The notes: generated from the letters alone by a model not told the origin. 64,000 nt of DNA from an uncultured Methanobrevibacter sp. (GCF_937881195.1 NZ_CALGFC010000039.1:27339-91338); one strand, 5' to 3'; positions 47,231 through 57,387 are shown, counted from the stretch's first letter. Made by a program: numbers and translations.

Positions 47231-48412
47231 CTATAATAATTTGCCTAATTTTAGTAATGCCTTAGGAGAGACTTTTATTAAATTCTTTACAAGTTCAGTA
47301 GTACTCACTTTTTCAAATTTAATGTCTTGGAAAGCATCTGCAACAGAATCAAGTTCTTTATCAGATAAAGATAGAGCATAATCCTTTACTTTTAAATATT
47401 TATCAATTTCATGACCTATATCATCCCTAACATTAGAATCATATTCTTTCAATCTTTTTTCTGAAAAATCATTATCAGATATTGCATTAGCAGCAACAAT
47501 ACCTGCATGCATTCCTCCTTTCATACCACTAATGATTCCTCCACCAGTCAAAGGATTTACCTGGCCTGCAGCATCTCCACATACAAGAATATTATCCTCA
47601 TATATTTTTTTTGGCATTCCACCAACAGGATCTCCACCGATATTAAATTCAACTGCTTGAGCATTTTTAGTAGCAGGACAATTAGCTACAAAATCTTTAA
47701 GATGCTCATAAGGAGACTTATCAGTATCATTAGTTATTACAGCAAGACCAACATTAGCTATATCATCACCTTTAGGGAAAATCCAAGCATAACCTCCTGG
47801 AGCAACACTACCAAAATAAAATTCAATAACATCTTGTTTTTCCATTTCTACTCCGACCATTTCAAATTGGATACCGGATTCCATGTTAGTTGCTTTAGTA
47901 GCTGTTTTAAGCCCTGCCCATCTAGCTACACGAGACTCTGGTCCATCAGCAGCTATTATGATATTAGCTTTTATTTCAAATAACTCACCCATATGTTCAC
48001 AGGTAACAACATAAGCATCTCCTTCTTTTCTCATACCGTGAGCAAGTGTTTTTATCCTAATTTCAGCTCCAGCCCTAGCTGCATCCATTGCCATATATTT
48101 ATCAAAAATTTTCCTTTCTAAAATATACCCTGCTTCTGGAAGCTCGATTTCATCAGATGTTAGCCATACATCAGTCCCATTTGGAGATACTAAACGTACA
48201 CCATCAAGTTCCTTAGTAACCCAACGATTATTTGGCTCAATTCCTAAATCTGCAAGTCCTGCCTTTGAAACTCCCTCAGCACATCGTTTTGGAGCACCTA
48301 TTTCAGATTTTTTATCAACAATTATTACTTTAGCTCCTCCTAAAGCAGCATGTTTAGCTGCTGATGATCCTGCAGGTCCAGACCCAATTACTAATACATC
48401 AGTTTTAATCAT
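47231..48412 (-). CDS. Geranylgeranyl reductase-family flavoprotein (archaeal lipid saturation)
   Basis: Reduces double bonds of archaeol precursors at the membrane. The FAD loop is VLVIGSGPAGSSAAKHA; KRCAEGVSKAGL carries the active-site Cys; the family signature YAWIFPKGDDIANVGLAV and the second FAD motif VCGDAAGQVNPLTGGGI are clear. ATG at 48412 follows AGGTGGAT; the GTG at 48424 overlaps that SD. The ferredoxin gene 52 bp upstream is the likely electron donor, as reported for a methanogen homologue. Confidence 0.93.
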   Translation of the reverse strand: MIKTDVLVIGSGPAGSSAAKHAALGGAKVIIVDKKSEIGAPKRCAEGVSKAGLADLGIEPNNRWVTKELDGVRLVSPNGTDVWLTSDEIELPEAGYILERKIFDKYMAMDAARAGAEIRIKTLAHGMRKEGDAYVVTCEHMGELFEIKANIIIAADGPESRVARWAGLKTATKATNMESGIQFEMVGVEMEKQDVIEFYFGSVAPGGYAWIFPKGDDIANVGLAVITNDTDKSPYEHLKDFVANCPATKNAQAVEFNIGGDPVGGMPKKIYEDNILVCGDAAGQVNPLTGGGIISGMKGGMHAGIVAANAISDNDFSEKRLKEYDSNVRDDIGHEIDKYLKVKDYALSLSDKELDSVADAFQDIKFEKVSTTELVKNLIKVSPKALLKLGKLL

Positions 48413-48464
48413 TTTTGTATCCACCTAATAAATATTATCTAATAATTTTAAATATATTATTATC

Positions 48465-48629
48465 CTATTCTTTTTCTAGTGCTGTGACCGGACATACCTT
48501 GACACAAGTACTACAATCTCTACATTCACTTTCATCGAAAATTAAAGCAGATTCTTTTACTTCAATTAAATTCCTTGGGCAAACTCCCGCACATTCTCCA
48601 CAGAACATACACCAATCTTTTACTATCAT
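48465..48629 (-). CDS. Small 2x[4Fe-4S] ferredoxin
   Basis: A 54-residue ferredoxin with CMFCGECAGVCP and CRDCSTCVKVCP. The first motif is C-x2-C-x2-C-x3-CP, and so is the second. AGGAGAT precedes the ATG. It is the first gene of a two-gene unit with the geranylgeranyl reductase and most likely delivers electrons to it. Confidence 0.96.
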   Translation of the reverse strand: MIVKDWCMFCGECAGVCPRNLIEVKESALIFDESECRDCSTCVKVCPVTALEKE

Positions 48630-49094
<465 letters not shown>

Positions 49095-49700
49095 TTAAAG
49101 AATATTAGGAACTCTTAAATGGTCAGGTAATGGTTTAATTTTAGCTGGTGCACCAATAGCTAAATAGAAAGACGGCACATTCCTTGTAACAACTGCTCCA
49201 GCAGCTACAATAGCTCCCTCACCAACTTCAATATTTGAAAGAAAAGTAGTATTAGCTCCTACAGAAGCACCTTTCCTAATCTGAGGTCCTTTTAAATCAT
49301 ATTCCACCCTGACAGGATAACGATCATTAGTAAAACAAGCACATGGACCGACAAATACATTATCTTCAATTACACTATTTGTAGGAATATAAACATTAGA
49401 TTGAATCCTAACATTAGATCCAATGGTACAATTTCCTTCAATTACAGTATTAGTTCCAATTAAAACATCATCACCGATATTAGTGTTTTCCCTAATTACT
49501 ACATTATGGCCAGTTTTAAAGTCATCACCCATAACAACATCATTATAAATAATGGTATTAGAACGTAAGAGGAGATTTTTTCCAAAAACAGGAGGTTTAC
49601 TGAATCTTTTATAATTAATACCAAGCTTAATATTTTCTTTAGCTAGTTTTTGATAAAATTCATCATTATCATCATTAAAAATTCCTAATAAGCTAGCCAT
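49095..49700 (-). CDS. Left-handed beta-helix (hexapeptide repeat) acyltransferase
   Basis: A 201-residue trimeric LbH acyltransferase. Hexapeptide turns of the [LIV]GxxxI type run from about residue 50 to 175 (NVVIRENTNIGDDVLIGTN, VIEGNCTIGSNVRIQSNVYI, and GEGAIVAAGAVVTRNVP near the end). FVGPCACFTNDRYPVR carries the likely active-site region. It is close to sugar-acetyl transferases used in surface glycan or pseudomurein sugar synthesis; substrate unknown. Confidence 0.88.
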   Translation of the reverse strand: MASLLGIFNDDNDEFYQKLAKENIKLGINYKRFSKPPVFGKNLLLRSNTIIYNDVVMGDDFKTGHNVVIRENTNIGDDVLIGTNTVIEGNCTIGSNVRIQSNVYIPTNSVIEDNVFVGPCACFTNDRYPVRVEYDLKGPQIRKGASVGANTTFLSNIEVGEGAIVAAGAVVTRNVPSFYLAIGAPAKIKPLPDHLRVPNIL

Positions 49701-50246
49701 TTCATTAAACTCCTATTTTAATATTAATAAATATCATAGCATAAATAATATGTTATTTATCATAATTATACTTTTCTTCTTAATTTTATTAACCAAAAAA
49801 TATTATACTAATATCATCACAACTAAACATTAAACAAATTACATTACTAAATAATATTAATAAATAATTTAAATTAATACTTTAAATTAAGCTAATTAAT
49901 TATAATAAACATAAATTATATCAATTAACATTCTAATAAAAATATTATTAAATCAATATTGAATTTTTTATAGATATATTACAAGTTTATTATAAATTAT
50001 TTAATTATTTTATATATAATTCAAATATTTTATATAATATTTAATTAATTTATGTAATATTAATATTTTATATCCAACATAATTTTATATCCAAATAATT
50101 ATTATAAACTATTATATCTATTTAAGTATATAAGATTATACGATAATATTGAATTTTCAAAAGAAAATCAGCAATTTCAAACAAAAAATAATATAAACTA
50201 TTTATAATTTTATTAGAATGTTTTCAAAACTTAAAACGGTGAAACA
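49701..50246. other. Divergent non-coding interval
   Basis: About 545 A/T-rich bases holding promoters for the acyltransferase and the PP-loop ATPase. No further feature recognised. Confidence 0.5.
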
Positions 50247-51320
50247 TTGAAAATAATAAAAAATAATATTAAAAATAATATTGAAGATATAAGAAAAGAA
50301 ATTGGACATGAAGATTCTGAAATTAATATAAAAAAAATAATATATGATGAAAAAAATGATGAATTGTGGATTATAACTCCTGATCGCCCTGAAAAATCAG
50401 CTATTATTGGAAAAGGTGGATGGGTTGTAGGTAAACTTAGAGAAAAGTTAAAAATTAATAAAATACATGTTGAAAGTTATTCTGATTATTTAATAAAAGA
50501 GTATAGGATGGATTTATCATTAAATAAAGTTAATTCGTTCATAGAAGAACAGAAAAAAAACAATATATCAAGAACAATGATAAAAACTCTTAATAATTTA
50601 AAATACACCTTAGAAGAGAGATTAAAAAACATTTATAGCTTCAACTTTAATGAATTTTTTGATGAAAATAAATATGAAGAGGATAATCAAAAAAATCAAG
50701 CTATAGTAGCACTATCCGGAGGAGTTGATAGTAGCTTTTCATTAGTAATAGCAAAAAAATTGGGTTTTAATCCAATAGCAGTTACAGTCGATCCTGGAAC
50801 AATAATACTTCCTAATCAATTTAAACATAATATAAAAAAATTATGTGAAAAAATTTCAGTTAAACATGAATATATAAATATAGATTATAATGAAATAATA
50901 AAAAATTCATTGGAGGGAAAATTTCATCCCTGTGGAAGATGTTCAAAAGAAACACAAGCTGCTTTATTTAAATATGGTGAAGATAAGAATATAAATCTAG
51001 TAATTTTTGGAGATATGCTTTCCACAGGATCCCAATGTATTACAAAGTATAATAATTCAGAAAAAAAAGATCAATATATGTTTAGGCTAAATTTACCTGC
51101 CACTTTATCAATAGGAAAAGAAGAGATAAAACAAATAATGAGTGAATATAACTTAGAAAAAATAAAAGGATTTGGTTGTCCTCTTTTACATGAATCACAT
51201 AAAAAATACCCATATTTCAAAAAATTTTCAATACAAAGAATACTTAGAGAAACAAGATCTAGTGCATTGGAACCTGGTGAAGCACTTGATTTAATATGGA
51301 GTTTTTATAATACAAAATAA
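50247..51320 (+). CDS. KH-domain PP-loop ATPase (COG1365 type)
   Basis: A 357-residue protein. A KH-like RNA-binding segment (IIGKGGWVVGKLREKL, residues 53-68) precedes an intact PP-loop ATP pyrophosphatase domain, ALSGGVDSSFSLVIAK (155-170). Conserved cysteines lie in FHPCGRCSKET (230, 233) and in GFGCPLLHESH. It resembles archaeal PP-loop ATPases thought to modify tRNA; the substrate is unknown. TTG start after GGTGA. It contrasts with the PP-loop-less relative at 8344-9231. Confidence 0.85.
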   Translation: MKIIKNNIKNNIEDIRKEIGHEDSEINIKKIIYDEKNDELWIITPDRPEKSAIIGKGGWVVGKLREKLKINKIHVESYSDYLIKEYRMDLSLNKVNSFIEEQKKNNISRTMIKTLNNLKYTLEERLKNIYSFNFNEFFDENKYEEDNQKNQAIVALSGGVDSSFSLVIAKKLGFNPIAVTVDPGTIILPNQFKHNIKKLCEKISVKHEYINIDYNEIIKNSLEGKFHPCGRCSKETQAALFKYGEDKNINLVIFGDMLSTGSQCITKYNNSEKKDQYMFRLNLPATLSIGKEEIKQIMSEYNLEKIKGFGCPLLHESHKKYPYFKKFSIQRILRETRSSALEPGEALDLIWSFYNTK

Positions 51321-51562
51321 AAATTATAGAAATAAAAAATAAAGAGATATAAAATAAAAAGAATAGAAGATAAAAAAAAAGAAAATATAAAATAAAGAGA
51401 ATAGAAGATAAAAAAATAAAAAAATGTAAAATAAAAAATAAAAAAATATGTTATTTCTGATATATACTTTTACAACCACATATTATAATCTATTAATTTA
51501 TATTACAATCTTTAAAAGAAGTTATAATATAATTCCTTAAAAAAATTATAATATAAATTAGA

Positions 51563-51700
51563 TTATAAAAAGTTCAATACTCCGTAGGCAATTAGAACTA
51601 ATCCTATTACATAGGCAACAATATTAGGGAAAACAATCACTAAAAGCCCAGCTATAATAGCAATAATTCCTATAGCTAAATTGGTGTTATTGGATTTCAT
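51563..51700 (-). CDS. DUF3096-like 45-residue membrane protein
   Basis: A tiny hydrophobic protein: NLAIGIIAIIAGLLVIVFPN, then VAYVIGLVLIAYGVLNFL, two helices around a short loop with a central Pro-Asn. The pattern fits DUF3096. No SD precedes the ATG, so it may be leaderless. Function unknown. Confidence 0.75.
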   Translation of the reverse strand: MKSNNTNLAIGIIAIIAGLLVIVFPNIVAYVIGLVLIAYGVLNFL

Positions 51701-51849
51701 AGTAAATATTTTGTATTTGATTGTATATAATATTATCCAAAAAAGTCTTATTCTATAAGATTATAATATAACATTCTATAATTAAGTAATAGAATATATA
51801 ATAATATGAATATAAAAAAATGAAAAATATTAAAGATTAGGTAGATAAA

Positions 51850-52149
51850 ATGAAAATATGTCCAAGATGTGGATCAAAAAATGTTGATTGGATAATTCCT
51901 CAAAATTGGTCTATATGGGAATGTAAAGATTGTGACTATACTGGCCCTATTATTGAGGGAGATGAAAAGTTATCAAAGGAAATAAGAGAAAATTATGAAT
52001 TAAAATTAAAAATAGAAAAATCTAAATCTGAAAAAGATACTAATAAAAAAAAGAGTAAAAAAAATAAAGAGATTACTGATGAAGATGAAATAGAAGAAGA
52101 TTTAACTGATGAAGAAATAGAAAAAAGATTAGATGAATTAGAAATGTGA
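51850..52149 (+). CDS. Small zinc-ribbon protein with acidic tail
   Basis: A 99-residue protein. The N-terminus is a zinc ribbon, CPRCGSKNVDW then WECKDCDYTGP (two CxxC pairs), as in TFIIB/TFS-type factors. The rest is Lys/Glu/Asp-rich and probably helical or disordered. A role in transcription or RNA is possible but unproven. The upstream SD is weak. Confidence 0.75.
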   Translation: MKICPRCGSKNVDWIIPQNWSIWECKDCDYTGPIIEGDEKLSKEIRENYELKLKIEKSKSEKDTNKKKSKKNKEITDEDEIEEDLTDEEIEKRLDELEM

Positions 52150-52456
52150 TAATTAAATGTATTATTCATTAAAAATATATTTATTTAAAGTATCTCTTGG
52201 CACTTGTAAATTGTAATGTTTTGTTGATTCCCTTTTGAAATAACTTTTGATGAAAAAGTATTTTATCAAAATTTCTATTATTACTTATTAAAGTAACCTT
52301 CTAGCATATTATTTTATTCTTTTATATTTAGTATAATATTATTTTTAGGCAGGATTTTACAAACGACTTTGAAATGATTCTGATAATAATTATAATAGTA
52401 ATTTTAATAGCAATTATGATAAATAAGATAACAAAGATTTAATACAAAAACAAATA
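52150..52456. other. Non-coding interval downstream of the broken DinD-like gene
   Basis: Less A/T-biased than most spacers here. Contains one copy (52329-52354) of a ~26-bp sequence that recurs on the other side of the broken gene. Confidence 0.4.
52329..52354. repeat. Left copy of a ~26-bp direct repeat flanking the DinD-like gene
   Basis: TAGTATAATATTATTTTTAG then GCAGGA. The right copy at 53543-53567 differs at about three positions over 25 bases. Confidence 0.5.
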
Positions 52457-53281
52457 TTATTCATCCAATAATTTTGGATTTGATGCATTCTTTTTACTTA
52501 AAATTGTCCTATCTAATTGTTTTTCAATATTTTTCCTTGCTTCACCAGCAACATTTCCACCTCTCTTTACAACCACTCTACTTTCATCAAGACCTTTAGG
52601 ATCTTCAGCTTTAGAAAATTCAGTAGAAGTTGCTTCAGCTAACATATTAAGAGCAAGTTCTAAATTAGTCATGTTATCTCTTAAATTTTCCTTTTTCAAT
52701 CCTTTAAAATCTTTATATTCTCCAGTTGTCATTCCAGACCAGGCTTTACTCAATTCATTAGTTAAGATAGCATATTCATTACCTTCTTCAACTCCTGCCC
52801 TATCCCATTCAGCAGTAAGTTCTTTTCTAAATTCAATTGTTTTTAATCATTGAGTAATCCATTGTTCACTATATCCTTTTTTTCTATAGTTACTTATTGC
52901 TCTTTCAACACTTAATTGGGGATCAGCTATTTCATCTAAACGTTCATGGCCAACTTTTGCCAACCATAATTTAAAAGGTTCGGCATTTGGAGAAGGTATT
53001 GATTGTATAATTCTTAAAATTCCTTTAGTATCAGCAGCATCAGTTAATCTCATTTTGCCGTCTTTGGCAGGGAGTTTCAAACTTCGACAATTTGTCGATA
53101 GTTCAATTCCATTTTCTTTTTCTCTTTGTTTTAACCTATACCAATAATCATTAGGGTTTTTACTTCCACTAAGAACTCCCACAATATCAATCACTGAAAA
53201 ATACCATTCTTCCTCTTCTTTATTCCATAAACTTCTTATTTCTTTGTTATTAAATAATTTAATTTGATTATGTTCAATCAT
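52457..53281 (-). pseudogene. DinD/BRO-N antirepressor-like gene interrupted by an in-frame TGA
   Basis: Reading through the TGA at 52847-52849 gives one 274-residue frame. The N-terminal half (WYFSVIDIVGVLSGSKNPNDYW, GILRIIQSIPSPNAEPFKLW, YRKKGYSEQWITQ) is a BRO-N-type domain; the C-terminal half (LTAEWDRAGVEEGNEYAILTNE, GLKKENLRDNMTNLELAL, VAGEARKNIEKQLDR) matches the DinD C-terminus. At the stop the family tends to have Arg; AGA to TGA would be one change. Both halves look otherwise conserved, so the break is recent or the stop is read through. Phage or damage-response origin is likely. Confidence 0.75.
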
Positions 53282-53755
53282 TTTTCAGACACAACCTAAT
53301 ATTAACTAGTTGATATACTCCAATGAAATCTGTGTCATTTTTCATGTTACAATATATCCTGCTTTTCTTTTTACCTTTTAATTTATTTTAAATATTAGTT
53401 TAAAGTTTTAAAAGTTCTTTTAAGTCTTTTATAATAGTTGATATTGAAATTCCGAAGTATTTTTTTATATTTTTTAACAACCATATCTCATTTGATTGTT
53501 TTTGTTGGAATTGATTTAATTAGTATATTCAATCCCACAAATTAGTATAATAATATTTTTAGGTAGACTTTAGGTTGCTTTTGACACACTTTTTTTTAAT
53601 AAAATATAACTCTTTAAAAATATAGTTATTAAATATTACAATAGCCATTTAAAATATAACTCTTTAAGGATATATTTATTAAAATTATTTTAAACTATTC
53701 ACACATAACATGTTAAACTATTCCACATATAATCAATAAGTAATCAATAAAAAAA
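53282..53755. other. Non-coding interval upstream of the DinD-like gene
   Basis: Contains the right copy of the 26-bp repeat and two copies of a ~35-bp sequence starting ATATAACTCTTTAA (53604 and 53655), just after argH. No gene. Confidence 0.4.
53543..53567. repeat. Right copy of the direct repeat flanking the DinD-like gene
   Basis: TAGTATAATAATATTTTTAG then GTAGA; pairs with 52329-52354. Confidence 0.5.
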
Positions 53756-55183
53756 TTAATCTTCAGTAATTTTCCTACTAAATTCTTCTTTTAGAAAATT
53801 TTTCATGTTATCACAAGCTAGTTGAACCATTTCAGGAGAAGGTCCACCTGGAACTTGTCTCATTTTAACATTTTCTAAAGGATCAAGAGATTTTTGAATA
53901 ATATCATCAGACAATTTTAATTTACCAAAACCTAAATCATTAGATATTCCATCTATGAAACTAGAGCTAATATCTTCAATTTCTAAATCCATTTCAATAG
54001 AAAGATTTACAAGACGACCTACAATTTTATGAGCTGTTCTAAATGGAATTTTTGATTCCCTAACCATTACATCAGCTAAATCTGTTGCAGTTGCAAAATT
54101 AGCACTGGCTAACTCTAAACATCTATTTTTATTAATTTTTACAGATAATACCATATCTTTCACAATTTTTAGAGTATTATAAGCCATTTCTACTGAATTC
54201 CAAAGATGAGGAGTTATTTCTTGTAAATCCCTATTATAAGTATAAGGTATAGCTTTTAATATAGTCATTATAGTAACTAATTCCCCATTAATTACAGCAG
54301 ATTTAGCTCTAGCAACTTCTGCAACATCAGGATTCTTTTTCTGTGGCATTATTGATGAAGTTGAAGAAAATTCATCAGCTATCTCAATAATTCCAAATTC
54401 ATAAGTACTCCACAATACCATTTCCTCACACATTTTTGACAAATTTGTGGTTAAAGTAGCTAAATCAAAAACTGTTTCAGATATAAAATCTCTTGCTGAA
54501 ACACCATCCATGGAATTTTCAAGATAATTATCAAATCCAAGAAGTTTAGTAGTAAGTTCCCTATTGATTGGAAAACTAGTTGTAGTCATAGCTGCAGAGC
54601 CAAGTGGATTCTGATTAACTCTTTTATATGTATCATCTAATCTTTGATAATCTCTTTTTAATGATTGAGCATAAGCCATAAAATTATGAGCTATAGTAAT
54701 TGGTTGAGCATGTTGAAGATGAGTATAACCAATAGTAACTGTTTCTTTATGTTCTTCAGATAATTTTACTAATCCCTCAATAAAATCTAAGATAGCTATT
54801 TGAATTTCGATTATCTTAGATCTTAAAGCCAACCTAATATCAGTAGCAACTTGGTCATTTCTTGATTTAGCTGTGTGCATAAAACCAGCTACTTCTTGAC
54901 CAACCATATCAGTAACATAATTTTCAACAGCCATGTGAATATCTTCAACAGAATAATCAAAATTGAGTGCTTCAAACCCTTCTTCTCTTAGTTTAGTTAA
55001 TGCCTCTAATATTTTATCAGCTATTTCTTCATCAATAATATCTTCATTTTTTAGCATCAATACATGTGCAAAGTTACATTTAACATCACTATCAAAGATA
55101 TATTTATCTGCATCAAGTGAAGATGTATATTCTGCTGCATCTTCTGTCATCTTTTTATCTAATCTTCCACTTCTTAAATTCAA
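53756..55183 (-). CDS. argH: Argininosuccinate lyase
   Basis: Last step of arginine synthesis: argininosuccinate to arginine plus fumarate. Fumarase-superfamily motifs: HTAKSRNDQVATDIRL, GYTHLQHAQPITIAHN and the signature SSTSSIMPQKKNPDVAE with the catalytic Ser loop. At 475 residues it is normal. TTG start six bases after AGGGGT. No other arg gene is near. Confidence 0.96.
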   Translation of the reverse strand: MNLRSGRLDKKMTEDAAEYTSSLDADKYIFDSDVKCNFAHVLMLKNEDIIDEEIADKILEALTKLREEGFEALNFDYSVEDIHMAVENYVTDMVGQEVAGFMHTAKSRNDQVATDIRLALRSKIIEIQIAILDFIEGLVKLSEEHKETVTIGYTHLQHAQPITIAHNFMAYAQSLKRDYQRLDDTYKRVNQNPLGSAAMTTTSFPINRELTTKLLGFDNYLENSMDGVSARDFISETVFDLATLTTNLSKMCEEMVLWSTYEFGIIEIADEFSSTSSIMPQKKNPDVAEVARAKSAVINGELVTIMTILKAIPYTYNRDLQEITPHLWNSVEMAYNTLKIVKDMVLSVKINKNRCLELASANFATATDLADVMVRESKIPFRTAHKIVGRLVNLSIEMDLEIEDISSSFIDGISNDLGFGKLKLSDDIIQKSLDPLENVKMRQVPGGPSPEMVQLACDNMKNFLKEEFSRKITED

Positions 55184-55684
55184 TTCAATACCCCTTAGAA
55201 ATTCTATTTCTATTTCTAATGATTAATTAAACATATCATAGATATCTATATTTAATTTTTAAAAAAATTATTATATGTTAATTATTATATTTAATTATCA
55301 TATTCAATTATTATAAAATTTATTAGTAAACAATAAAAAATATATTTTCTATACGTACTTATATTAGTTATATATCCCTTATTAACTTTTTTTATTAAAA
55401 ATAAAAATTATTAATAAAAAATTAAATAAAAAAATTAGATAAAAAAATTAGATAAAAGAATTGTATAAAGAAATTAAATAAAAAAATTAGATGAAAAATT
55501 AGATAAAAGAATTGTATAATAATCTCAATTAGATAAATCCCTATAATCAAAAATTTATCTATAAAAATAATAAAAAATTAAAAATAGTAAAAAATATTAA
55601 ATAATAAAATTTTATTTATAGAATTATAAAAATAAAAAGTTCTAATAATAAATATAAAAATTAAATGAAAATTAAAAAGAAGAA
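55184..55684. repeat. Spacer with a 22-bp repeat in a 50-bp period (55448-55519)
   Basis: ATTAGATAAAAGAATTGTAT plus AA occurs at 55448 and 55498, among several AAAAAATTAGAT units. It separates argH from the ribosomal cluster. No gene. Confidence 0.75.
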
Positions 55685-55840
55685 TTAATCTTTATTTTTA
55701 ATCTCAGTATATCCACATTTTCCACAAGCATATCTATCACCATGATCAGCCATAAATACACCACCAGAACATCGAGGACAAAACGGATTTTTCCTTTTTA
55801 ATTTGTCTCCATCAACTTCATAAAGTGTAGATTTTTTCAT
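55685..55840 (-). CDS. rps27ae: Ribosomal protein S27ae
   Basis: A 51-residue 30S subunit protein with a zinc ribbon: FCPRCSGG and YACGKCGY, preceded by the basic LKRKNPF. It follows rps24e by 23 bp, the conserved archaeal order. A GGAGG-type SD precedes the ATG. It is the last gene of the translation cluster. Confidence 0.96.
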   Translation of the reverse strand: MKKSTLYEVDGDKLKRKNPFCPRCSGGVFMADHGDRYACGKCGYTEIKNKD

Positions 55841-55863
55841 AGTTTGAGTCCTCCAGACTATAA

Positions 55864-56193
55864 TTATTCTTCAGAAGCAGAATTTTCTTCTGATTCAGTG
55901 TCTTCAACAACTTCGGCTTCTTTATTTTTAGCCATTACATGTTCAGTTTCAATATTATTTAAACTTTCAACTGAGCCATAAATTTTTGCATAACCTGCAG
56001 CTTTAGCTTGACCATATTGAGGTTGAACAGAATCAACAACAATTAATTCTTTTTTAGTGTCTAATAAAGCTACTAATTTACTTTTAACATCTAATAATTT
56101 AGGTGTAGCTTCATTAGAATAAATACAATCAAATTTAACTTCAGTCCTATCTAATACTTTATTTTCTTTTTTACTTAAAATATCAATTTCCAT
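55864..56193 (-). CDS. rps24e: Ribosomal protein S24e
   Basis: A 109-residue 30S protein: IDILSKKENKVLDRTEVKF at the start, TPKLLDVKSKLVALL and VQPQYGQAKAAGYAKIY. An acidic Glu/Ser-rich tail (VVEDTESEENSASEE) extends beyond the usual end. It lies 43 bp after dpcK and is followed by rps27ae. Confidence 0.96.
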   Translation of the reverse strand: MEIDILSKKENKVLDRTEVKFDCIYSNEATPKLLDVKSKLVALLDTKKELIVVDSVQPQYGQAKAAGYAKIYGSVESLNNIETEHVMAKNKEAEVVEDTESEENSASEE

Positions 56194-56236
56194 TTTTAAG
56201 CCTCTTTAATTTAATATAACCTTTATTTAAATAATT

Positions 56237-56761
56237 TTAGTTAGCTACTTTTTTGAACAACTTAAGTAGTTCATTAGCTTTATTTCTTACATCAGAAACA
56301 TTTAAAAATACTAATCCTTCATTAGGTTGCCCATATAAAATAGTAGCATTCTCTGGAGCCATTATGATGCATGGAAGAACAGCAAGATCTTCTTCCCCAT
56401 CTACAACAATTAATTGTTTTATATCATCATTTGTTGCATTTTTGATAGCTATATCTATGGTTTCCCATAGTTCATCAGTAATAGTTCCTGAAGGATTTTT
56501 TGTAAACAAAACATTTTCAGTGCGATTAATTTCATTATTTTGAATTATTTTATTATTATGAATTTTCCTTTGAATTAAATTATCAATAATACTAATATTA
56601 GGATAAATTTTTTCATTAAGAAGATTATTAGTTGTTGCATCTCCAACAGATATTAAAAATTTAGATGAAAGAATTTTAGGTAATGCATCTTCAAACAATG
56701 GGTATAATTTACCTAAAGGTTTTTTAAATTTATTTCTATCAGCTTCATCTAATACTAACAC
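56237..56761 (-). CDS. dpcK: GTP-dependent dephospho-CoA kinase (former DUF359)
   Basis: Final step of coenzyme A synthesis in archaea, using GTP rather than ATP. A 174-residue protein: KKPLGKLYP at the start, LISVGDATTNNLL, TKNPSGTITDELWETI, VVDGEEDLAVLPCIIMAPE and YGQPNEGLVFLNVS, all typical. GTG at 56761, six bases after AGAGGT, is preferred; a frame extension to 56881 adds a hydrophobic A/T-rich stretch not seen in the family. It lies 43 bp before rps24e. Confidence 0.92.
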   Translation of the reverse strand: MLVLDEADRNKFKKPLGKLYPLFEDALPKILSSKFLISVGDATTNNLLNEKIYPNISIIDNLIQRKIHNNKIIQNNEINRTENVLFTKNPSGTITDELWETIDIAIKNATNDDIKQLIVVDGEEDLAVLPCIIMAPENATILYGQPNEGLVFLNVSDVRNKANELLKLFKKVAN

Positions 56762-57168
56762 GATTAAACCTCTTAAATATATAAATATATATGAAAAAAT
56801 TTTTGGAAAATTTATAAAATTCAAATTTATTATAAGTCCAAAATTTATAATAAATAATAAAAATTTATTATATATTCTCAAATTTAAATTGAATCAAATT
56901 TAATAGATTAATATGTAAATAAATCCAGATTTAAATTTTATTTTTATTTTAATAATTTTTAATTTAATAGATAATTAAATTATAAATAGATAACAATTCA
57001 TTTATAGATAAATAACAATTCAATTATAATATAATACAATACAGTTTCAATTATAATACAATTCAATTATAATATAACACAATTTCAATTATAATACAAT
57101 ATAATTCAATTATAATCTGATAATTATTATTTATACATAATAAAAATCATTATATATATAATATTAAT
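56762..57168. repeat. Spacer with repeated CAATTATAATACAA-type units (57007-57117)
   Basis: Several imperfect copies of TTCAATTATAATACAATT lie upstream of dpcK and downstream of spt4. It interrupts an otherwise compact cluster; no gene. Confidence 0.7.
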
Positions 57169-57351
57169 TTATCTTACTCTAAGAGCATATTCACCAGGTA
57201 ATTCAATATTTAATTCTTTAGCTATATCAGAATTTTCTGGATCTATAATCAGTAAAAGACCACTCCAATTAGTTGAAGTAGGATTGTTACAAACAGGACA
57301 ACGTTCCTTAGTAGATATTCTTTTACATGATGTACAAGCTTTCATACTCAT
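57169..57351 (-). CDS. spt4: Transcription elongation factor Spt4 (RpoE'' / subunit E2)
   Basis: A 60-residue zinc protein that pairs with Spt5 to keep RNA polymerase processive: ACTSCKRI and CPVCNN form the zinc site, then STNWSGLLLIIDPENSDIAKEL. The first ATG (57351) is nine bases after AGGAAG. It follows rpoE by 36 bp. Confidence 0.96.
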   Translation of the reverse strand: MSMKACTSCKRISTKERCPVCNNPTSTNWSGLLLIIDPENSDIAKELNIELPGEYALRVR

Positions 57352-57387
57352 ATTATAATACTTCCTAATAATTAAAGTAGTTATATC

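Noticed and set aside
47507..47983. 158-residue open frame on the plus strand inside the geranylgeranyl reductase gene
   Set aside because: It is antisense to a strongly conserved gene and its sequence has no family features; a shadow frame.
51563..51700. Treating the 45-residue membrane protein as noise
   Set aside because: Its two-helix pattern with a central Pro-Asn and a less A/T-biased sequence fit the DUF3096 family, so it was kept as a gene.
52847..52849. TGA in the DinD-like gene as a selenocysteine codon
   Set aside because: No stem-loop of SECIS type was seen, and family members are expected to have Arg, not Cys, at this place.
56762..56881. Hydrophobic N-terminal extension of dephospho-CoA kinase as a membrane anchor
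   Set aside because: The stretch is A/T-rich spacer read through by chance; AGAGGT places the start at GTG 56761.
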